Below are positions 58,025-64,000 of a stretch of 64,000 bases of DNA, piece by piece. This DNA comes from Lysobacter arenosi (GTDB lineage Bacteria; Pseudomonadota; Gammaproteobacteria; Xanthomonadales; Xanthomonadaceae). The DNA lies in assembly GCF_016613475.2 (NCBI RefSeq), contig NZ_CP071517.1, forward strand, positions 3,534,001-3,598,000, in the 5' to 3' direction. A model generated the notes under the pieces. That model worked only from the letters and a program-made list of their open reading frames with translations. It made no database searches and was not told where the DNA came from. The translations under genes were made by a program, and so were the position numbers. The first letter of the stretch is position 1. Every line of letters starts with the position of its first letter.

Positions 58025-58506
58025 GCCAGCGACTCCACGAAGGCCTGGGCAATCGCTTCCAAGCCGCGCTGGTCGTCGGCGTCGAAGCGGTCGAAGTGCG
58101 GGCTGTCCAGATCGAACACGCCGATCAGCTGGCCATCCCCCCCCACAAGTGGCACGACCAGTTCGGAGTTAGACGCAGAATCGCACGCAATGTGGCCAGG
58201 GAAGGCGTGGACATCGGCGATCCGCTGGGTCTGGCGGGTGGTCGCGGCCGCCCCGCAGACGCCCTTGTCGAGCGGAATCCGGATGCAGGCCGGCAACCCC
58301 TGGAACGGTCCGACCACCAGTTCGGTGCCGTCGAACAGGTAGAAACCGACCCAGTTCAGGCCGGGCAGGGAGTGGTACACCAGGGCCGAGAGATTGGCTG
58401 CGTTGGCCACACGGTCGCGTTCGCCGTGCACCAGCGCCCGCGCCTGCTCGAGCAACTGTGCGTACTGTTCGGGCTTGGGCCCGCTTAGACTTTCGCTGGT
58501 GAACAT
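58021..58506 (-). CDS. msrC: Free methionine-R-sulfoxide reductase (GAF domain)
   Basis: 161 aa from ATG 58506 (GAGG upstream). Single GAF domain. C74, C84 (KGVCGAAA) and C108 (IACDSASNSE) have the same spacing as Cys84, Cys94 and Cys118 of E. coli fRMsr, the catalytic and resolving cysteines. It reduces free Met-(R)-O using thioredoxin, in the cytoplasm. It is first in a two-gene unit with the TfoX-C gene. Confidence 0.93.
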   Translation of the reverse strand: MFTSESLSGPKPEQYAQLLEQARALVHGERDRVANAANLSALVYHSLPGLNWVGFYLFDGTELVVGPFQGLPACIRIPLDKGVCGAAATTRQTQRIADVHAFPGHIACDSASNSELVVPLVGGDGQLIGVFDLDSPHFDRFDADDQRGLEAIAQAFVESLA

Positions 58507-58569
58507 ACTTGCCTCTTTCCCGCAGTCTACCAGCGTGCGGTCCACGGGCTTGCGACGGACGGTCCGGGC

Positions 58570-59259
58570 ATGAACGGGCCCGAGGCCCGAGCCGGCTGGT
58601 TCGTCACCGGCACCGATACCGGCATCGGAAAATCACTGGCCAGTGCGACGCTGCTGTACGCGCTGCGCGCGCGCGGCCTGCGTGCGGTCGGCATGAAGCC
58701 GCTCGCCAGCGGCTGCGAGGTCACCGCCGACGGCCTGCGCAACGAAGATGCGCTGCTGCTGCAGGCGGCCAGCGAGCCACGCCCGGCCTATGACGACGTC
58801 AACCCCTATGCGCTGCTGCAGCCGCTGGCACCGGAACTTGCCGCGGCCGATGCCGGTGTCACTGTGCAGCTGCAGCCGATCCTGGATGCGCATGCACGCT
58901 TGTCGGCGATGGCCGATGCCGTCGTGGTGGAAGGCGTCGGTGGCTGGGCCGCACCGCTGTCGACCGATCTCGACCAGGCCGACCTGGTACGCGCTCTGGA
59001 CCTGCCGGTGGTGATGGTGGTCGGCCTGCGCCTGGGTTGCATCAACCACGCACGATTGACCGCGCGCGCGATCGCCGCCGATGGATTACGCCTCGCCGGC
59101 TGGATCGCCAACGACATCGATCCGCAGATGGCGCGCGCCGACGACAACTTCACACTGCTACGTCACCGCTTGCCGATACCTTGCTGGGGACGCCTGCCGT
59201 TCCGCGATCGGCCCGATCCCGCCGCACTGGCGCACCTGCTTGCGCCGACCAGCGTCTGA
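58570..59259 (+). CDS. bioD: Dethiobiotin synthase
   Basis: 229 aa. P-loop GTDTGIGKS (14-22), MKPLASGCE, EDALLLQAAS, and VVVEGVGGWAAPLS with the Mg-binding Glu. It makes dethiobiotin from diaminopelargonate, CO2 and ATP, a biotin pathway step. ATG 58570 gives the P-loop at the usual distance from the N-terminus. The rest of the bio genes are not in this window. It is divergent from msrC. Confidence 0.94.
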   Translation: MNGPEARAGWFVTGTDTGIGKSLASATLLYALRARGLRAVGMKPLASGCEVTADGLRNEDALLLQAASEPRPAYDDVNPYALLQPLAPELAAADAGVTVQLQPILDAHARLSAMADAVVVEGVGGWAAPLSTDLDQADLVRALDLPVVMVVGLRLGCINHARLTARAIAADGLRLAGWIANDIDPQMARADDNFTLLRHRLPIPCWGRLPFRDRPDPAALAHLLAPTSV

Positions 59260-59433
59260 AACGGTTTGCCAAAGCGGGCTCTGCGGACTTGCTTGTGCCT
59301 GATCCGGCGTGATCACCCCGCGCGTGACTTCTGGGGGGTGGGCGGAAAACTCAGAATGCTAGACTGGGCGGTATAGGAATTAAACCAATCTGAGCATCAT
59401 CGCTCGTACATGACGGAATCGGAGTCCTCCCCC

Positions 59434-60627
59434 ATGGTCAAGAACCCGCGCTCGGTGGCAATGGCCGCCGCGTTGGCCCTCGCACTCACCGCCTGTGGCG
59501 GCAAGGATCAGGCACAGGGGGGCGGCATGCCTCCTCCGGAAGTCGGCGTGGTCAAACTGCAACCGGGCAACGTGCCGCTGCAGAAGGACCTTGTCGGCCG
59601 TCTGGCGGCATTCCGCAGCGCCGACGTGCGCGCCCGCGTGCCGGGCGTGCTCAAGCAGCGCCTGTACGACGAAGGCACCGACGTGAAGGCCGGGCAGGTG
59701 CTGTTCCAGATCGATCCGGACCAGCTGAAGGCGTCGACGGGCCAGTCCCAGGCCGCACTCGCGGCAGCGGAAGCGACGTATGCCAACGCCAAGTCGGCTG
59801 CCGACCGCGCCCGTCGCCTGGCGCCGCAGAAGTTCGTCTCGCAGTCCGATCTCGACAATGCCCTTGCCGCCGAACGCAGCGCCGCCGCCGCGGTGAAGCA
59901 GGCGCAGGCCGCGTTGGCCGATGCCCGCATCAACCTGGGCTACGCCACCGTGCGCGCGCCGATCAGCGGTCGCGCCGGCAAGCAGCAGGTCACCGAGGGC
60001 GCACTGGTCGGCCAGGACACGGCGACGCTGCTCACCACCGTCGACCAGATCGATCCGCTGTACGTGAACTTCTCGGTCAGCGTCACCGAGCTCGAGCAGA
60101 TCCGTCGCGCCCGCACCGGCGCCGGCACCGGCGAGGGCGAAGTGCAGGTGGTGCTGCCCGACGGCAGCGTCTACCAGCGCACCGGCACGATGGACTTCTC
60201 CGGTGACGTGGTCGATCCGGCAACGGGTGCGATCGCGATGCGCGCGCGCATCCCCAACCCGGACAAGAACCTGCTGCCGGGTACCTACGTGACGTTGAAG
60301 GCGACGCTCGGCGAGCAGGCCAACGCCTACCTCGTCCCGCAGGTCGGCCTGCTGCGCGATGCCAAGAGCCCGTACGTGCTGGTGGTTGGCGGCGACGGCA
60401 AGGTCGTGCGCAAGGACGTCGTCACCGATCGCCTGCAGGGTGACAGCTGGGTCGTGAGCAGCGGCCTGGCCGCCGGCGACCAGGTCATCGTCTCGGGCAT
60501 CCAGCGCGCAACGCCGGGCCAGCCGGCGAAGGCAGCACCCGTTGCCGCTGCCGGTGAAGGCAAGCCTGCCCAGGACGCAAAGCCTGCCGCCAAGCCTGCC
60601 GCCGAGGCGCAGGCAAACAAGGACTGA
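59434..60627 (+). CDS. RND efflux periplasmic adaptor lipoprotein (AcrA/MexA type)
   Basis: 397 aa from ATG 59434, with GGAG at -14 to -11; ATG 59410 has no ribosome site. Signal with lipobox LTAC (Cys 21), so it is membrane-anchored. Membrane-fusion landmarks: VPLQKDLVGRLAAFRSADVRARVPGVL (barrel-sandwich), helical hairpin with AEATYANAKSAADRARRL, DLDNALAAERS, RAPISGRAGKQ, VDQIDPLYVNFSVSVTELEQIR. It partners the permease 9 bp downstream. No outer-membrane channel gene follows, so it probably shares a TolC-like protein. Confidence 0.93.
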   Translation: MVKNPRSVAMAAALALALTACGGKDQAQGGGMPPPEVGVVKLQPGNVPLQKDLVGRLAAFRSADVRARVPGVLKQRLYDEGTDVKAGQVLFQIDPDQLKASTGQSQAALAAAEATYANAKSAADRARRLAPQKFVSQSDLDNALAAERSAAAAVKQAQAALADARINLGYATVRAPISGRAGKQQVTEGALVGQDTATLLTTVDQIDPLYVNFSVSVTELEQIRRARTGAGTGEGEVQVVLPDGSVYQRTGTMDFSGDVVDPATGAIAMRARIPNPDKNLLPGTYVTLKATLGEQANAYLVPQVGLLRDAKSPYVLVVGGDGKVVRKDVVTDRLQGDSWVVSSGLAAGDQVIVSGIQRATPGQPAKAAPVAAAGEGKPAQDAKPAAKPAAEAQANKD

Positions 60628-60636
60628 TCCCCCACC

Positions 60637-63600
60637 ATGTCCAGATTCTTCATCAACCACCCGGTCTTCGCCTGGGTCATCGCGATCCTGATATCGCTGT
60701 GCGGCGTGCTGGCGATCTTCAACCTCGGCGTCGAGTCGTACCCGAGCATCGCCCCGCCGCAGGTCACCGTGTCGGCGTCGTACCCGGGCGCGAGCGCGGA
60801 GACGGCTGAAGGCGCGGTCACCCAGGTGATCGAGCAGCAGCTCACCGGCATCGACAACCTCGTCTACTTCAACTCCTCGTCGAGTTCGAGCGGCGGTTCC
60901 AACATCACCCTGACGTTCGCACCGGGCACCGATCCGGACATCGCCCAGGTGCAGGTGCAGAACAAGGTCGCGCTGGCAACGCCGCGACTGCCGACCGAAG
61001 TGACCCAGCAGGGCGTGGTGGTGGCCAAGGCCAACGCCGGCTTCCTGATGGTGGTCGCGCTGCGCGCCGACAGCGAGCGTTTCGACCGCGACAGCCTCAG
61101 CGACATCATCGGTTCGCGCGTGCTCGACCAGATCGCGCGCGTACCGGGCGTGGGCAGCACCCAGCAGTTCGGCAGCGAATACGCCATGAACATCTGGCTG
61201 AACCCGGACAAGCTGCGTGGCTTCGGCCTGTCGGCGACGCAGGTGCTGACCGCCGTGCGCGGCCAGAACGTGCAGTTCGCCGCCGGCAAGATCGGCGCCG
61301 ATCCGGCACCGGCCGGGCAGGCGTTCACCGCGACGGTGTCGGCCGAGGGCCGCTTCAGCACGCCCGAGCAGTTCGGCAACATCATCCTGCGCACCAACAC
61401 CGACGGCACCAGCGTGCGTTTGCGCGACGTTGCCCGCATCGGCCTGGGCGCGACCGCCTACGGCTTCGACAGCCGCTGGGACGGCCAGCCGGCCGCCGGC
61501 TTCGCCGTCCAGCTGGCACCGGGTGCCAACGCACTGGGCGTGGCCGAAGCCATCTACGCGCGCATGGAGGAGCTGCAGAGCACCTTCCCGCCGGGCGTGA
61601 GCTGGTTCGCGCCGTACGACAGCTCGACCTTCGTCTCGGTCTCGATCAAGGAAGTGATCAAGACCCTGTTCGAGGCGATCGTGCTCGTCTTCCTGGTGAT
61701 GCTGATCTTCCTGCAGAACCTGCGCGCGACGCTGATCCCGACCCTGGTGATCCCGATCGCGCTGCTCGGCACGTTCCTGGGCATGTACTTCATCGGCTTC
61801 ACGATCAACCAGCTCAGCCTGTTCGGCATGGTGCTGGCGATCGGCATCGTGGTCGACGACGCGATCGTGGTGATCGAGAACGTCGAACGCATCATGACCG
61901 AGGAGGGCCTGTCGCCGAAGGCGGCCACGCGCAAGTCGATGAGCCAGATCAGCGGCGCGGTCGTGGCGATCACCGTGGTGCTGGCGGCGGTGTTCATCCC
62001 GTCGGCGTTCCAGGGCGGTTCGGCCGGCGAGATCTACAAGCAGTTCGCCATCACCATCGCCATGGCGATGTTCTTCTCGGCGTTCCTGGCACTGGGCTTC
62101 ACCCCGGCGCTGTGCGCGACGCTGCTCAAGCCGACCGCCGACCACCACCGCGACAACTTCGTCTTCCGCAACTTCAACAAGTTGTACGACAAGGTCAGCG
62201 GCACCTACATCGGCCACATCGGCGGCGCGATCAAGCACACGCCGCGCTGGATGATGGTGTTCGGCCTGCTGGTGGTGCTGTGCGGCTTCCTGTTCACGCG
62301 CATGCCGGGCAGCTTCCTGCCCGAGGAAGACCAGGGCTATGCGATCGCCCTGATCGGCCTGCCGCCGGGCGCGTCGATCACGCGCACCAACGCCGTGCTC
62401 GACCAGGTCCGCTCGACCATGCAGAAGCAGGAAGGCTTCGACGGCATCTTCCAGGTCTCCGGCTTCAGCTTCGTCGGCCAGGGTGAGAACGTCGGCATCG
62501 CCTTCATCCGCCTCAAGCCTTGGGAAGAGCGCAAGGTCACCGCCAGCGAGTTCATCCAGAACGCCAACATGGCGCTGTATGGCATCCGCGACGCGCAGAT
62601 CTTCGTGATCAACCTGCCCACCGTCAGCGGCCTGGGTCAGTTCGGCGGTTTCGACATGTACCTGCAGGATCGCGGCGGCAAGGGCCGTGAGGCGCTGGCC
62701 GAGGCGCGCAACACCCTGCTGGGCAAGGCCAATCAGAACCCGGCGCTGACCGCGGTGCGACCGAACCAGCTCGAGGAGGCGCCGCAGCTCAAGCTCGACG
62801 TCGATCGTGTGCAGGCGCAGTCGATGGGCCTGTCGGTGTCGGACATCTACAACTCGATCCAGCTGATGCTGGCGCCGGTGTACGTCAACGACTTCGTCGA
62901 CTCCGGCCGCGTCAAGCGCGTGACCATGCAGGCCGACGCGCCGTATCGCACCGGTCCGGGTTCGCTGGCCAACTTCTACACGCCCAGCCCCGATGGCGAC
63001 GCCGACGACACCGACCCCAACGGTGCGATGATCCCGTTGTCGAACGTGGTCAAGAGCCACTGGATCACCGCATCGCCGTCGCTGACCCGTTACAACGGTT
63101 ATTCGGCGGTGGAGATCGTCGGTTCGCAGGCACCGGGCCACAGCTCGGGCGAGGCGATGGACGAGATGCAGAAGATCGTCGAGGAGGACCTGCCGGAAGG
63201 CTTCGGTTACGACTGGACGGGCCAGTCGTATCAGGAAATCCTTTCGGGCAACCAGGCGCCGGCGCTGTTGGCGCTGTCGATCCTGGTGGTGTTCCTGTGC
63301 CTGGCGGCGTTGTACGAGAGCTGGTCGGTGCCGGTGGCGGTGCTGCTGGTGGTGCCGCTGGGTGCGCTGGGTGCGGTGCTGTTCTCGCTGCTGCGCGGCC
63401 TGCCCAACGACATCTACTTCAAGATCGGCCTGATCACCGTGATTGGCCTGGCGGCGAAGAACGCGATCCTGATCGTCGAGTTCGCGATCGAGCAGCGCCA
63501 GCACGGCAAGACGCTGCGCGAGGCGACGATCGAGGCGGCGCACCTGCGCTTCCGTCCGATCCTGATGACCTCGTTCGCGTTCATCATGGGCGTGTTCCCG

Positions 63601-63810
63601 CTGGCCATCTCCAGCGGCGCCGGCGCCAACTCGCGCCATGCGATCGGCACGGGCGTGATCGGCGGCATGATCTTCGCCACCTTCCTGGGCCTGCTGCTGA
63701 TCCCGGTGTTCTACGTGGCGGTGCGTCGTGTGCTCGGCGACAAGCTCGACGAGAAGCCGGTGCTGGTCCACGACGATGACGAGGAACCGCTGACGCGCCC
63801 GGCGACCTGA
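60637..63810 (+). CDS. RND multidrug efflux permease (AcrB/MexB, HAE-1 type)
   Basis: 1057 aa. Start MSRFFINHPVFAWVIAI. Twelve TM segments; proton-relay Asp pair D407/D408 in VVDDAIVVIEN at the AcrB position; GSLPEEDQGY-like loop near 565 (FLPEEDQGYAIALIGLPPGAS); conserved SILVVFLCLAALYESWSVP near TM9. Drug/proton antiport from the periplasm. A terminator follows 23 bp after the stop, so the pair forms a two-gene operon. Confidence 0.95.
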   Translation: MSRFFINHPVFAWVIAILISLCGVLAIFNLGVESYPSIAPPQVTVSASYPGASAETAEGAVTQVIEQQLTGIDNLVYFNSSSSSSGGSNITLTFAPGTDPDIAQVQVQNKVALATPRLPTEVTQQGVVVAKANAGFLMVVALRADSERFDRDSLSDIIGSRVLDQIARVPGVGSTQQFGSEYAMNIWLNPDKLRGFGLSATQVLTAVRGQNVQFAAGKIGADPAPAGQAFTATVSAEGRFSTPEQFGNIILRTNTDGTSVRLRDVARIGLGATAYGFDSRWDGQPAAGFAVQLAPGANALGVAEAIYARMEELQSTFPPGVSWFAPYDSSTFVSVSIKEVIKTLFEAIVLVFLVMLIFLQNLRATLIPTLVIPIALLGTFLGMYFIGFTINQLSLFGMVLAIGIVVDDAIVVIENVERIMTEEGLSPKAATRKSMSQISGAVVAITVVLAAVFIPSAFQGGSAGEIYKQFAITIAMAMFFSAFLALGFTPALCATLLKPTADHHRDNFVFRNFNKLYDKVSGTYIGHIGGAIKHTPRWMMVFGLLVVLCGFLFTRMPGSFLPEEDQGYAIALIGLPPGASITRTNAVLDQVRSTMQKQEGFDGIFQVSGFSFVGQGENVGIAFIRLKPWEERKVTASEFIQNANMALYGIRDAQIFVINLPTVSGLGQFGGFDMYLQDRGGKGREALAEARNTLLGKANQNPALTAVRPNQLEEAPQLKLDVDRVQAQSMGLSVSDIYNSIQLMLAPVYVNDFVDSGRVKRVTMQADAPYRTGPGSLANFYTPSPDGDADDTDPNGAMIPLSNVVKSHWITASPSLTRYNGYSAVEIVGSQAPGHSSGEAMDEMQKIVEEDLPEGFGYDWTGQSYQEILSGNQAPALLALSILVVFLCLAALYESWSVPVAVLLVVPLGALGAVLFSLLRGLPNDIYFKIGLITVIGLAAKNAILIVEFAIEQRQHGKTLREATIEAAHLRFRPILMTSFAFIMGVFPLAISSGAGANSRHAIGTGVIGGMIFATFLGLLLIPVFYVAVRRVLGDKLDEKPVLVHDDDEEPLTRPAT

Positions 63811-63832
63811 TCGCCGCACGCGTTGCGAATGC

Positions 63833-63864
63833 AAACAGCCCGCCAATCGGCGGGCTGTTTGTTT
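63833..63864 (+). terminator. Rho-independent terminator of the RND operon
   Basis: AAACAGCCCGCC (63833-63844), loop AATC, GGCGGGCTGTTT (63849-63860), then GTTTG; a perfect 12-bp stem ending in T-rich sequence. Confidence 0.88.
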
Positions 63865-64000
63865 GCGGGGCGCGGGTTCGAGCTGCATCGCCATGAGATT
63901 CGTCTCATGCGCTGACGAAGGGGCCAGACGTTGCTGCGAGATTGTCCCATGGCGTGTGGCGCTGACGATCGCCCACGCTATGCGGCTGCGCGTGGCTACG

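Noticed and set aside
59380..63894. A 1504-codon open frame on the minus strand opposite the RND operon
   Set aside because: It mirrors the high-G+C third-codon pattern of the RND genes, is rich in His/Arg/Asp strings and has no family resemblance or ribosome site.

Overview
The window is high-GC (roughly two thirds G+C) gammaproteobacterial chromosome. An XadA/YadA-type adhesin, TonB-dependent receptors, a TPR-sulfotransferase beside one of them, many secreted peptidases, frequent GTG/TTG starts and short CATTCCCGCGAA-type palindromic repeats point to the Xanthomonadaceae/Lysobacteraceae, most likely a Lysobacter-like organism. That placement is inference from gene content. No tRNA, rRNA, CRISPR array, integrase or insertion sequence was found.

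Layout. 1-4.9 kb: the 3' part of a trimeric autotransporter adhesin followed by an OmpA-domain lipoprotein. 5.0-7.5 kb: an orphan NarL-type response regulator, a CheR-like methyltransferase and a small His/Cys-rich protein. 7.7-20.2 kb: one long collinear block, TldD-TldE-TldD (both TldD copies carry Tat signals), DUF4159, MoxR ATPase, DUF58, BatA-like, DUF4175-like (frameshifted) and a large membrane-anchored protein. Most junctions after the second TldD are ATGA/GTGA overlaps. 20.2-24.8 kb: small minus-strand genes (GFA-type Zn protein, SnoaL-like protein, saccharopine-dehydrogenase-like/DUF2269 pair, five small hypotheticals). 24.9-29.5 kb: a TonB receptor and a TPR-sulfotransferase.

29.6-37.8 kb is a catabolic cluster around an IclR regulator: beta-ketoadipyl-CoA thiolase on the minus strand; class III aminotransferase, P5C-dehydrogenase-like aldehyde dehydrogenase, two CatI/CatJ-like CoA-transferase subunits and a second class III aminotransferase on the plus strand. 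Two copies of GTGCG-N5-CGCAC lie in the divergent promoter. It continues into exported peptidases (CehA/McbA-type PHP protein, S9 prolyl oligopeptidase-like, S58/DmpA-type beta-aminopeptidase, prolidase-like amidohydrolase; 37.8-45.0 kb). A second module at 45.0-52.7 kb holds an APC permease, a GcvT-like folate protein, two phytoene-desaturase-like FAD oxidoreductases (the second frameshifted), a DUF998 membrane protein and a convergent Rieske oxygenase of the choline-monooxygenase type. Together they look like a peptide, amino-acid and N-methyl-amine scavenging region.

52.9-54.8 kb: ferritin-like protein and DAO-type oxidoreductase. 54.8-55.3 kb: a gene-free stretch with strongly foldable DNA. 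55.3-57.6 kb: a BtuB-type receptor under a cobalamin riboswitch. 57.6-59.3 kb: TfoX-C protein, free methionine-R-sulfoxide reductase and bioD. 59.4-63.8 kb: an RND efflux pair (periplasmic adaptor and permease) ending in a clear terminator.
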